This document shows positions 25,086-33,298 of a stretch of 36,209 nucleotides of DNA, piece after piece; position 1 is the stretch's first letter; each line of letters opens with the position of its first letter. Below the pieces are notes generated by a model. That model had not been told where the DNA came from. It ran no database searches and worked only from the letters and a program-made list of their open reading frames with translations. The position numbers were made by a program, and so were the translations under genes. The DNA comes from Candidatus Dormiibacterota bacterium (GTDB lineage Bacteria; Chloroflexota; Dormibacteria; Aeolococcales; Aeolococcaceae). Where the stretch lies: assembly GCA_036495095.1 (NCBI GenBank), contig DASXNK010000146.1:1-36209 (forward strand), written 5' to 3'.

Positions 25086-26426
25086 ATGAGCGTCCTCTCC
25101 CCTGCCCCGCCGCGCCCGGCCGCCCCCAACTTCCCCTCCCGGCCCGGGTCGTGGGACGAGCTCGGCGTCCCCCAGAACCTGGTCTCCGACATCGTCCTCA
25201 AGATGCTCTACTTCAACGGGACGCTCCAGGGCCGGGAGATCGCCCAGCGCGTCTGCGTGCCCTGGCCCTTCGTCAGCGAGGTGCTCAAGGGCCTCTCCGA
25301 CCAGGGCTGCGTGCAGTCGACCGGGTTCAAGCAGGGGATCGCCGGGGTGCAGCTGCTCCCCGACGAGGACATCGGGGCGGCGATGACCTACATGATCGCC
25401 ACCTCCGGGCGTGCCCGGGCCCGCGACCTCTGCGAGATCAGCCAGTACATCGGCCCGGTCCCGGTTCCGTTCGAGACCTACGCCGAGGTCGCCCAGCAGG
25501 ACTCGCTCCGCGAGCACCAGGTGAGCCTCGAGCAGCTCCAGGCCGCGCTCGGCCATCTCACCCTCGCCGACGACACCCTGCTCACCCTCGGCCCGGCGGT
25601 CAACGAGCGCCACACGCTGTTCATCTACGGCGCCCCCGGCAACGGCAAGACCTCGATCGCCGAGGCGCTCTGCCGGCTGATGGGGCCGCCGATCTTCGTG
25701 CCCCACGCCCTCCACGTGCACGGCCAGGTGATCCGCTTCTTCGACCCGGTGCACCACCTCCCCCACCCCGCCGACCTCCCCGAGCACGACCGCCGCTGGG
25801 TGCTGGTGGAGCGTCCCGCCGTCATCGTCGGCGGCGAGCTCACCCCGGAGATGCTCGACCTCGCCTTCGACCGCAGCCTCGGCTACTACGAGGCGAGCAC
25901 CCAGCTGAAGGCGAACGGCGGCATCTTCCTGGTCGACGACTTCGGCCGGCAGGCGGCGCTCTCGCCGCAGAACTTCTTCAACCGGCTCATCGTCCCGCTG
26001 GAGAAGGGCTACGACCACCTCACCCTGGCCCGCGCCGGGACCAGCATCACCGCGCCGTTCGTCTGCATGCTGGTCCTCTCCAGCAACCTCGAGCCCACCC
26101 AGCTGGTCGACGAGGCGTTCCTGCGCCGGCTCCACTTCAAGGTGGCGATCCCGGGCCCGACCGAGGCCGCCTACCGCGCCATCTGGCGGCGGGCCTGCGC
26201 GGCCGCGGGGGTCGAGTACAACGACACCGCGATCGACCACCTGCTCCACCAGTGGTACCTGCGCCACGACCCGCAGCGGCCGTTCCGCGGGGTCCACCCC
26301 CGGGACATCCTCAAGCACGTCACCCAGGCGGCACGGTTCCGCGGGCGCGAGGTGCGGCTCGACCGCGACCTCGTCGACGCCGCCTGCTCCGCCTACTTCC
26401 TGATGAGCGGCGCCGAGGAGGGCTAG
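25086..26426 (+). CDS. AAA+ ATPase with N-terminal winged-helix-like region
   Basis: The protein has 446 residues. Residues 25-110 (LVSDIVLKMLYFNGTLQGREIAQRV, WPFVSEVLKGLSDQGCVQS) resemble a winged helix. The AAA+ core follows: Walker A GAPGNGKT at 182-189, Walker B IFLVDDF at 280-286, sensor-1 LVLSSNLEP, and an arginine-finger-like DEAFLRRLHFKV. The long region between the Walker motifs (FDPVHHLPHPADLPEHDRR, ERPAVIVGGELT) marks a distinct family sometimes annotated as ATPase with chaperone activity near Flp/tad pilus genes. No pilus genes are visible here. Substrate is unknown; a remodelling or regulatory role is inferred. It precedes the signalling operon by 76 bases but has no overlap with it. 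Confidence 0.75.
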   Translation: MSVLSPAPPRPAAPNFPSRPGSWDELGVPQNLVSDIVLKMLYFNGTLQGREIAQRVCVPWPFVSEVLKGLSDQGCVQSTGFKQGIAGVQLLPDEDIGAAMTYMIATSGRARARDLCEISQYIGPVPVPFETYAEVAQQDSLREHQVSLEQLQAALGHLTLADDTLLTLGPAVNERHTLFIYGAPGNGKTSIAEALCRLMGPPIFVPHALHVHGQVIRFFDPVHHLPHPADLPEHDRRWVLVERPAVIVGGELTPEMLDLAFDRSLGYYEASTQLKANGGIFLVDDFGRQAALSPQNFFNRLIVPLEKGYDHLTLARAGTSITAPFVCMLVLSSNLEPTQLVDEAFLRRLHFKVAIPGPTEAAYRAIWRRACAAAGVEYNDTAIDHLLHQWYLRHDPQRPFRGVHPRDILKHVTQAARFRGREVRLDRDLVDAACSAYFLMSGAEEG

Positions 26427-26441
26427 GTTCCAGCCCGCGGC

Positions 26442-26494
26442 TTCACGAACCTTCACAGATCATGATGACGCGTTCGGCGGAGCCCGCCTAGAGT
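26442..26494 (+). promoter_or_regulatory. promoter region of the signalling operon
   Basis: ATGACG (26465-26470) and TAGAGT (26489-26494) are separated by 18 bases, and the response-regulator ATG begins nine bases after the -10. There is no ribosome site, so the transcript is probably leaderless or nearly so. Two direct TTCAC repeats (26442-26446 and 26452-26456, ten bases apart) stand just upstream of the -35 and could bind an activator. Confidence 0.5.
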
Positions 26495-26502
26495 GCAGCC
26501 GC

Positions 26503-26943
26503 ATGAGCACCATCGCACGTGAGGTCAACATCCTCCTGGTCGAGGACAACCCCGGCGACGTCCGGCTCACGATCGAGGCGCTGCGGGACGGAAGGATCGC
26601 CAACCAGTTGCACGTCGCCCACGACGGCGAGGATGCGATGGACTTCGCGCGGCAGCAGGGGCGCCACACCGGCGCTCCCCGGCCGGATCTCATCCTGCTC
26701 GATCTGAACCTCCCCAAGAAGGACGGTCGCGAGGTGCTCGAGGAGCTGAAGAGCGACCCCGATCTCCACCGGATCCCCGTGATCGTGCTCACCACGTCCT
26801 CCGCCGAGCAGGACGTGCTGCGCTCGTACGACCTCCATGCCAACTGCTTCATCAGCAAGCCGATCGGCTACGACGATTTCATCACGGCCGTCCGCAGCAT
26901 CGAGAACTTCTGGCTGAAGCTGGTCCAGCTCCCGCCAGGATGA
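26503..26943 (+). CDS. single-domain response regulator (Rcp1-like)
   Basis: The protein has 146 residues and is a lone receiver domain. The acidic pair is VEDNPGD (Glu14-Asp15), the phosphoacceptor is Asp67 in LILLDLNLP, the Thr is in VLTTSS and the conserved Lys is Lys119 in FISKP. The extra loop with HDGEDAMDF and QQGRHTGAPRPD is typical of Rcp1-type regulators that pair with phytochrome-like kinases. It has no output domain, so it should act as a phosphorelay intermediate or by protein contact. Its stop overlaps the next start (ATGA, 26940-26943). The kinase encoded two genes downstream is the likely phosphodonor. Confidence 0.92.
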   Translation: MSTIAREVNILLVEDNPGDVRLTIEALRDGRIANQLHVAHDGEDAMDFARQQGRHTGAPRPDLILLDLNLPKKDGREVLEELKSDPDLHRIPVIVLTTSSAEQDVLRSYDLHANCFISKPIGYDDFITAVRSIENFWLKLVQLPPG

Positions 26944-28658
26944 GCGACGCCGCCGAGAACAGAGTGGGCGCTCGCATCCTCCTGATCGAGGACAACGTGG
27001 GTGATGCCCGGCTGGTCGCGCTGATGCTGGGCGAGGGTGGGGACACCCCCTTCGAGCTGCAGCACGTCGACCACCTCGACGCCGCCTGGGACTGTCTCCC
27101 CGGGGCAGGCTGCGTGCTCGTCGACCTGAGCCTTCCCGACGCCGACGGTCTCGAGGCGGTGGAGCGGCTGCAGCTGCTGGCGCCGGAGCTGCCGATCATC
27201 GTGCTCACCGGGCGCGACGACCTCGGCCTCGCCATCGAGGCGCTGCAGAAGGGCGCCCAGGACTATCTCATCAAGGGTCGGGTCGACGGCCAGCTGCTCA
27301 ACCGGGCCCTCCGCTACGCCATCGAACGCAAGCGGGCGGAGATCGCCCTCGCCCACCAGGCCCTGCACGACCCGCTCACCGGGCTGCCCAACCGCGCGCT
27401 GTTCGTGGACCGCCTCGAACAGGCGCTGGTGCGCAACCTGCGCCGGTCGTCGACCATCGCCGTGCTCTTCGTCGACCTGGATCGGTTCAAGGTCGTGAAC
27501 GACAGCCTGGGCCACGCCGCCGGCGACCGGGTGCTCTCCGTGCTCGGCGAGCGGCTGTGCTCGGTGCTCCGCCCCGGCGACACCGTGGCCCGCTTCGGGG
27601 GCGACGAGTTCACCGTCCTCTGCACCGACCTCGAGGACGAGAAGGAGGCCTTCGCCATCGCCGAGCGGATCACCGCGGTGCTGGCGACGCCCTTCGACCT
27701 CGAGGGGGCTGCGGTGGTGCTGACGGCGAGCATCGGCATCGCGCTGGCGACCGCCGACCACCCGGACGCGCACACCCTGATCCGCAACGCCGACGCCGCC
27801 ATGTACCGGGCCAAGGAGCACGGCCGGGCGCGCTGGCTCCTCTTCGACGAGGCCATCCACCGGCGCGCCGTCGAGCGGCTGGAGACCGAGGTCGCGCTGC
27901 GCCGCTCGCTCGAGGCCGGCGACTTCCGCCTCCACTACCAGCCCATCGTCGACGCCGACGGCGGCCTTGCCGGGTTCGAGGCGCTGGTCCGCTGGCAGCA
28001 CCCGAGCCGGGGCCTGGTGGCACCCGCGGACTTCATCCCGCTGGCGGAGGAGACCGGTCTCATCGAGCGGCTCGGCGCCTGGGTGATCACCGAGGCCTGC
28101 CGGCAGGCGCGCCGCTGGCAGGGGATGAGGCCCGGCGGTCACCCGCTGCTGATGTCGGTGAACGTCTCCGCACGGCAGCTCCGCACCCTGTCGATGGGTG
28201 AGCTGGTGGTCGACGCGCTGCGCTCCGGCGGGCTGCCACCGCAGGACCTCTGCCTGGAGATCACCGAGAGCGCGCTGATCGAGGATGTCGACGCCACCAT
28301 GGAGGCGCTCGAGGCGCTCCATGCGGTGGGGGTGCGTCTCGCCGTCGACGACTTCGGCACCGGGTACACGACGCTCAAGAACCTCAAGCGCTTTCCCATC
28401 GACATCATCAAGGTCGACGCGTCCTTCGTCGCCGGGCTCGGCCGGGATCGCGGCGACGCCGCCATCACCATGGCCGTCATCCGCCTCGCCCACGCGCTGG
28501 GCATGGTCACCGTCGCCGAGGGGGTGGAGACCGAGCAGCAGCTCGATCTGCTGCGCACCCTGGGCTGCGACATGGTTCAGGGCTACCACCTCGGCCGCCC
28601 GCTCCCCGCCGACGAGGCGATGGCGCGGTGGCGGGTACCGGCGGGGGTGGGACGATGA
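26940..28658 (+). CDS. REC-GGDEF-EAL response regulator (c-di-GMP synthesis/turnover)
   Basis: The protein has 572 residues. The receiver domain (about 11-125) has phosphoacceptor Asp62 in VLVDLSLPD and Lys in DYLIKG. The GGDEF domain has an intact GGDEF at 220-224 and an RxxD inhibitory site (RPGD, 211-214) at the correct five-residue distance. The EAL domain starts near 320, with FEALVRW at 346-352, NVSARQ, DDFGTGYTTL (470-479) and VAEGVETEQQ. Both catalytic domains look competent, so it may make or degrade c-di-GMP depending on phosphorylation. It overlaps both neighbours by ATGA junctions. Its output likely controls motility, attachment or development; the target is not visible here. Confidence 0.95.
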   Translation: MSDAAENRVGARILLIEDNVGDARLVALMLGEGGDTPFELQHVDHLDAAWDCLPGAGCVLVDLSLPDADGLEAVERLQLLAPELPIIVLTGRDDLGLAIEALQKGAQDYLIKGRVDGQLLNRALRYAIERKRAEIALAHQALHDPLTGLPNRALFVDRLEQALVRNLRRSSTIAVLFVDLDRFKVVNDSLGHAAGDRVLSVLGERLCSVLRPGDTVARFGGDEFTVLCTDLEDEKEAFAIAERITAVLATPFDLEGAAVVLTASIGIALATADHPDAHTLIRNADAAMYRAKEHGRARWLLFDEAIHRRAVERLETEVALRRSLEAGDFRLHYQPIVDADGGLAGFEALVRWQHPSRGLVAPADFIPLAEETGLIERLGAWVITEACRQARRWQGMRPGGHPLLMSVNVSARQLRTLSMGELVVDALRSGGLPPQDLCLEITESALIEDVDATMEALEALHAVGVRLAVDDFGTGYTTLKNLKRFPIDIIKVDASFVAGLGRDRGDAAITMAVIRLAHALGMVTVAEGVETEQQLDLLRTLGCDMVQGYHLGRPLPADEAMARWRVPAGVGR

Positions 28659-30871
28659 CCCGGACCGTCGACGTCATCTCCTGGGTCAGCGCCGGCGGCT
28701 ACGTCCTGATGACCGTGCTCACCGTGGCCTCGTGGGCGCGGCAGCGGACGATGCAGCGTGCCCTGCTCGCGATCGCCATCGGTCTGCTGGGCATGCTCAG
28801 CGTGGTCGGACGCGTGCAGGCCGTCACCGGCCACCGGTCGCTGCTGCTCGCCCACCTCACCATCCCCGCCTTCCTCGCCTCCGGGTACGCGCTCGCGCTC
28901 TTCCGGCACAGCGTGATGCGCACGTCGCGGGTGGGGCTCGCGGCGCTCTTCGCCGCCCTGGTGGCGGTGAGCGCCGGATCGGTGGCGGTGCGGCTTCCCA
29001 GCGGCCTCGTGCCCGCGCCCACGGCGACGCAGTGGACCCTGGTGTGGGGCATGGTGCTGCTCTGGAGCGGCTGCGTGGTCGAGCCGGCGACGCGGTTCTG
29101 GCTCGCCTCCGCCGGCCGTCCGACGCTGCAGCGCGCCCGGCTGCGGGCGCTGAGCGCGGGCTACGGCTCCATCGTGGTGCTCCTGGTCGCCGCCCTGGGG
29201 GTCGGCATCGTCGCCGGACCCCGTCTCGCCCTCGACGAGCGCTACCAGCTGGTGGTCTCGATCCTGGGCGCGGCCACCGTCCCGCTCCTGTACGTCGGCT
29301 TCGCCCCGCCCCGCTGGCTGCGCCGGCTCTGGCGCGACCGGGAGGAGTCGGCGCTGCGCCGGGCCACCGCCGAGCTGCTCCTCGAGAGCGATGCCGGACG
29401 GCTCGCCGACCGCTCCCTGGACTGGGCGCTGCGACTGGTGGGGGCCGACCGTGGTCTGATCCTCGGACCCGGCCGGCAGCTGCTCGCCGCCCGCGACATC
29501 GACCCCTCCATCGCCGGGGAGCTGATCACCCTCGACCCCGGCCGCGGTGCCCACCTGGTCAGGGTCGGCCCGGCCGCCGGCGGCGTCGCCCTGGTCGCGC
29601 CGCTGCCGCTCGACGGCGAGCCGGGGTTGATCGTCGTGGTCCCCGGCGCCTTCACCCCGGTGTTCGGCGGCGACGAGGTGACCCGGCTGGGCGAGTACGC
29701 CGTCTCGGTGGCATCGGCGCTGGAGCGCGCCCGGCTGGTCGAGGCGCTGGCAGCGCAGACCCGGCGGCACGAGAGCATCCTCTCCGCGATGAGCGACCTC
29801 GGCGAGGGGTTCGTGATGACCCGCGCCGGACGGATCGTCTACGCGAACGAGGCCTTCTGCGGCCTCACCGGCCACTCCCTGGACGAGCTGCTCCTGCTCC
29901 CCGCCGTCACCGCGCTGGTCGCGCCCGAGAAGCGCGCGACCGAGCTCGACGGCCAGGTGCTGCCAGATCACCTCCCGACCGCCCTGCTCACCCGGGACGG
30001 CCGGCGCGTGGAGGTCGAGGTGGCCGGGAGGCTCCTGGACACCGATCCGTGGGAGCCGTCCATCGCCATCTGCCGCGATATCACCCAGCGACGCCGCGAC
30101 GAGCAGGAGCTGGCCCGCCGCTCCCGCGAGCTGGAGCGGTCCAACGCCGCCCTCGAGGAGTTCGCCTACATCGCCTCGCACGACCTGCAGGAGCCCCTGC
30201 GCATGGTGGCGAGCTACCTCGAGCTGCTCGAGCGCCGCCACGGGGAGCGGCTGAACGACGAGGCGGAGGAGTTCCTCGGTTTCGCCGTGGACGGGGCGAG
30301 GCGGATGCAGGCGCTGATCAACGACCTCCTCCTCTACTCGCGGGCGGGTGGCCAGGCGGCTCTCGTGCCCACCGACTGTGGCGCCGTCGTCGCCACCGTG
30401 CTGGCCACCCTGCGCCCCAGCATCGAGGACGCCGGGGCCCGGGTCGTGGTCGAGCCGCTGCCCACCGTCGAGGGCGACCGGACTCAGCTCGCCCAGGTCT
30501 TCCAGAACCTGATCGCCAACGCCATCAAGTTCCGGGGCGCGCAGCCGCCCCAGATCGTGATCGGCGCCGAGCGCCGCGGTGAGGAGTGGCGGTTCAGCGT
30601 GCGCGACAACGGCATCGGGATCGAGCGACGCCATGCCGAGCGCATCTTCATGGTCTTCAAGCGCCTGCACCCGCAGGCCGAGTACCCGGGAACGGGCATC
30701 GGCCTGGCGATCTGCCGCCGGGTGGTGGATCGACACGGCGGCCGCATCTGGGTCGAGCCGGCACCCGGGGGCGGGTCGGTGTTCCGGTTCACCCTTCCGG
30801 CGGCGGTCGCCACCCCAACCCGGACCGAGGCGATGCTCGCGGGATACCCGGCCGGCGCCGAGGAGGTCTAA
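28655..30871 (+). CDS. membrane sensor histidine kinase (7-TM-like, GAF, PAS)
   Basis: The protein has 738 residues from ATG 28655, which overlaps the previous stop (ATGA). About seven hydrophobic segments occupy residues 10-215. A GAF-like region spans about 240-360 without an obvious chromophore Cys. A PAS domain spans about 370-480 (ILSAMSDLGEGFVMTRAGRIVYANEAFC). The HisKA H-box is YIASHDLQEPLRMV with His509, the form common in phytochrome-like kinases. The ATPase has N-box NLIANAIKF, G1 DNGIGI, the phytochrome-type segment FMVFKRLHPQAEYPGTGIGL, and GGRIWVEP. It should phosphorylate the Rcp1-like regulator and perhaps the REC-GGDEF-EAL protein. The signal sensed by the membrane part is unknown. 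The stop overlaps that of the convergent gene at 30868. Confidence 0.93.
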   Translation: MTRTVDVISWVSAGGYVLMTVLTVASWARQRTMQRALLAIAIGLLGMLSVVGRVQAVTGHRSLLLAHLTIPAFLASGYALALFRHSVMRTSRVGLAALFAALVAVSAGSVAVRLPSGLVPAPTATQWTLVWGMVLLWSGCVVEPATRFWLASAGRPTLQRARLRALSAGYGSIVVLLVAALGVGIVAGPRLALDERYQLVVSILGAATVPLLYVGFAPPRWLRRLWRDREESALRRATAELLLESDAGRLADRSLDWALRLVGADRGLILGPGRQLLAARDIDPSIAGELITLDPGRGAHLVRVGPAAGGVALVAPLPLDGEPGLIVVVPGAFTPVFGGDEVTRLGEYAVSVASALERARLVEALAAQTRRHESILSAMSDLGEGFVMTRAGRIVYANEAFCGLTGHSLDELLLLPAVTALVAPEKRATELDGQVLPDHLPTALLTRDGRRVEVEVAGRLLDTDPWEPSIAICRDITQRRRDEQELARRSRELERSNAALEEFAYIASHDLQEPLRMVASYLELLERRHGERLNDEAEEFLGFAVDGARRMQALINDLLLYSRAGGQAALVPTDCGAVVATVLATLRPSIEDAGARVVVEPLPTVEGDRTQLAQVFQNLIANAIKFRGAQPPQIVIGAERRGEEWRFSVRDNGIGIERRHAERIFMVFKRLHPQAEYPGTGIGLAICRRVVDRHGGRIWVEPAPGGGSVFRFTLPAAVATPTRTEAMLAGYPAGAEEV

Positions 30872-31287
30872 CCCCCGCTGTAGGCGGTCGCGGTCACGCT
30901 GCCGCCGTCGTGGAGTGTCGGCGGCGGTCCCACCACCACCTGCGCCCCGGAGGAGAGCCCCGACAGCACCGTCACCGTGGTCGAGCCCGCCGCGGGGGGC
31001 GACACCGTCACCGGCTGGCGGAGCGCGCGCCCGCGCACGACCACGAACACCACCGGCCTGTTGATGTCGGGGTCGATGACCACCGCGCCGAGCGGCAGCA
31101 GCTCGCCGCCGCCGGCCACGTCTTTCGCCGGCGCCACCTGGACGGCGATGTCGCCGCGCCCGTGCAGCCCGGCGAGCACGCCCGCGAGCAGGCCGACGAT
31201 CACGGCGCACACCAGCGCCACGGTGGCCTGCTCCGACCGGACCCGCCAGCCACCCCTCACGCCGGTGCGCGGTGGGGCACCGGTCAT
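30868..31287 (-). CDS. small membrane protein resembling the C-terminal part of an efflux adaptor
   Basis: The protein has 139 residues. One transmembrane helix (TVALVCAVIVGLLAGVLAGL, about 21-40) is followed by an extracytoplasmic beta domain. The segment NRPVVFVVVRGRALRQPVTV, then VTVLSGLSSGAQVVVGPP and LHDGGSVT, resembles the membrane-proximal barrel at the end of RND/ABC membrane-fusion proteins. The hairpin and lipoyl parts are absent. The start ATG 31287 overlaps the asnB stop (ATGA), so it is translationally coupled to asnB. It could be a remnant or a specialised small adaptor. Its TAG stop interlocks with the TAA of the convergent kinase gene. Confidence 0.6.
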   Translation of the reverse strand: MTGAPPRTGVRGGWRVRSEQATVALVCAVIVGLLAGVLAGLHGRGDIAVQVAPAKDVAGGGELLPLGAVVIDPDINRPVVFVVVRGRALRQPVTVSPPAAGSTTVTVLSGLSSGAQVVVGPPPTLHDGGSVTATAYSGG

Positions 31288-33188
31288 GCGGCTCCTTCGG
31301 CGAGCGCGCCGGAGTTCGAGCTGCGCTCGCGCCAGCGCTGCAGCACCACCAGGGTCCAGAGGACGTGGGCGTGGTTGAAGCGGCCGGAGACGTGCTCGTC
31401 CATCAGGCGGGTGCACTCACGGGTGTCGAACCACTCCGACGCCGAGCCCGAGGTGAGCAGGTCGCGCATCATCGGCTGGAGCTCGCCGCGAAGCCAGTGC
31501 TTCATCGGCATCGAGAAGCCCTCCTTCGGCCGGGTGAGGATCTCCGCCGGTACCAGCGGGCGGATGGCGTGGCGCAGCACCCGCTTGCGCAGGCCACCGT
31601 GGAGGTGCATCGACGCGGGCATGCGGGCGGCGAACTCGGCCACCTCGTAGTCGAGGAACGGGCTGCGCGCCTCCAGCGCCACCGCCATCGAGGCCCGGTC
31701 GACCTTGGCGAGGATGTCGTCGGGGAGCCAGAGCTTGATGTCCACCCACTGGCGGCGGGAGAGCGGCTCGACGGCGCGCGCGGCCTCGAGCAGCGAGCGT
31801 CCCAGCCGCTCCGGCGCACCGGTCTCGGCGAGCGGCGACAGCGGCCCGCGGTAGAGGCGCAGCTTCTCGCCGGCGTGGGCGTGGATCAGCCAGGCGAGGT
31901 GCTCCAGCCCGGCGCCGCTCTGCACCCCCTCGCTGAAGCGCTTCATCTTGTTGACCAGCCCCTTCTTCTTGCTGGTCGGGGGCACCCGGCGCAGCGCCGA
32001 GTCGACCGCCCAGCGCAGCGGGCCGGGGATCCGCTGGTAGCGGTCGGCGAGCGCCGCGGCCCGGTACCAGTCGTAGCCGCCGAAGACCTCGTCGCCGCCG
32101 TCGCCGCTGATCACCACGGTGACGTGGCGCCGAGCCATCCGCGACACCGCGTACGTGGGGATGAGGCTGACGTCGGCGAGGGGCTCGTCGAGGGCGCGCT
32201 CGAGGGCCTCGAGGGCGAGCGCGGGGCTGGCGGCGACGATCTCCTCGTGGTGCTCGGCGCCGGCGCGCTGGGCCACGATGCGGGCGAACTCCACCTCGTT
32301 GTACGAGGCGTCGTCGAAGCCGATCGAGAAGGTCTTGGGGGTGTGGCCGAGGTCGGCCATCAGGCCCACCACCGCGCTGGAGTCGACGCCTCCGCTGAGC
32401 AGCGCGCCCAGGGGGGCGTCGGAGATCATCCTCAGCTCGGTGGCCCGGCGCAGCCGCGCCCGGCACTCCTCGGCCCAGTCGTCGAGCGAGCGCACCGGGG
32501 CGGTGTGCCCGGTGAACTCCAGCTCCCACCAGCGGCGCACCGTGACCACGCCGTCGCGCCACTGCAGCCAGGTGCCCGGCTCCAGCTTGCGGACGTTGCG
32601 CCACATCGTCCAGGGGGCGGGGACGTGCTCGTAGCTGATGTAGAGGTCGACGGCCTCGTGGTCGATCTCCCGCGGCATCCGCGACCAGCGCTCGAGGGCG
32701 CGGAGCTCGCTGGCGAAGACCAGGCACTCGGAGTCGGCGTAGTAGTACATCGGCTTGACCCCGAGGCGGTCGCGCACCAGGGTCATGGTCCGGGTCGACG
32801 GATCCCAGTGGCCGAAGGCGAACATGCCGTTGAAGCGGCTCAGCGCGCCCTCCAGCCCCCACTGGCGGAGGGCGAGGAGCACCACCTCGGTGTCGCAGCG
32901 GGTGTGGGTCTCGACCCCGTGGCTGGCGAGCTCGGCGGCGATCTCCTGGAAGTTGTAGATCTCGCCGTTGAAGGTGATCCAGGTGTTCCCGGGGCCCTGC
33001 ATCGGCTGGTGGCCGGCGGGGCTCAGGTCGAGGATGGCGAGGCGGCGCTGGGCGAGGCCGAAGCCGTCGTCGACGTGCTGACCCTCGTCGTCCGGCCCCC
33101 GATGGGCGAGGGCGTCGTTCATCGCGCGCAGGTCGACGGGCCCGACACGGCGCGGGTCGAGGGTCGCGTAGCCGGTGATGCCGCACAT
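31284..33188 (-). CDS. asnB: asparagine synthase (glutamine-hydrolysing)
   Basis: The protein has 634 residues. Cys2 (MCGITGYA) starts the class II glutaminase domain, with ALAHRGPDDEG, NGEIYNF and DTEVVLLAL. The synthetase domain has the PPi-loop SGGVDSS at 265-271, ISGDGGDEVFGGYDWY, and the C-terminal LEARSPFLDYEV and PKEGFSMPMKHWL. It amidates aspartate or a related carboxylate using glutamine and ATP. Because it sits with glycosyltransferases, it may instead amidate a glycan or peptidoglycan precursor, as several AsnB paralogues do; this is inference. The start ATG 33188 has GGAG about ten bases upstream. The 110-base gap to the GT4 gene holds GC-rich inverted repeats but no gene. Confidence 0.93.
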   Translation of the reverse strand: MCGITGYATLDPRRVGPVDLRAMNDALAHRGPDDEGQHVDDGFGLAQRRLAILDLSPAGHQPMQGPGNTWITFNGEIYNFQEIAAELASHGVETHTRCDTEVVLLALRQWGLEGALSRFNGMFAFGHWDPSTRTMTLVRDRLGVKPMYYYADSECLVFASELRALERWSRMPREIDHEAVDLYISYEHVPAPWTMWRNVRKLEPGTWLQWRDGVVTVRRWWELEFTGHTAPVRSLDDWAEECRARLRRATELRMISDAPLGALLSGGVDSSAVVGLMADLGHTPKTFSIGFDDASYNEVEFARIVAQRAGAEHHEEIVAASPALALEALERALDEPLADVSLIPTYAVSRMARRHVTVVISGDGGDEVFGGYDWYRAAALADRYQRIPGPLRWAVDSALRRVPPTSKKKGLVNKMKRFSEGVQSGAGLEHLAWLIHAHAGEKLRLYRGPLSPLAETGAPERLGRSLLEAARAVEPLSRRQWVDIKLWLPDDILAKVDRASMAVALEARSPFLDYEVAEFAARMPASMHLHGGLRKRVLRHAIRPLVPAEILTRPKEGFSMPMKHWLRGELQPMMRDLLTSGSASEWFDTRECTRLMDEHVSGRFNHAHVLWTLVVLQRWRERSSNSGALAEGAA

Positions 33189-33298
33189 TCAGGGTGTCTC
33201 CTGGCCGCCCGCCGCCACACGGCCTCCGTCGGGCCGCGGGGCCACGCCGGCCCTCCGGTGAGTCAACGGAGCAGGCGCGCGGTTCTTGCTGTGCACCC

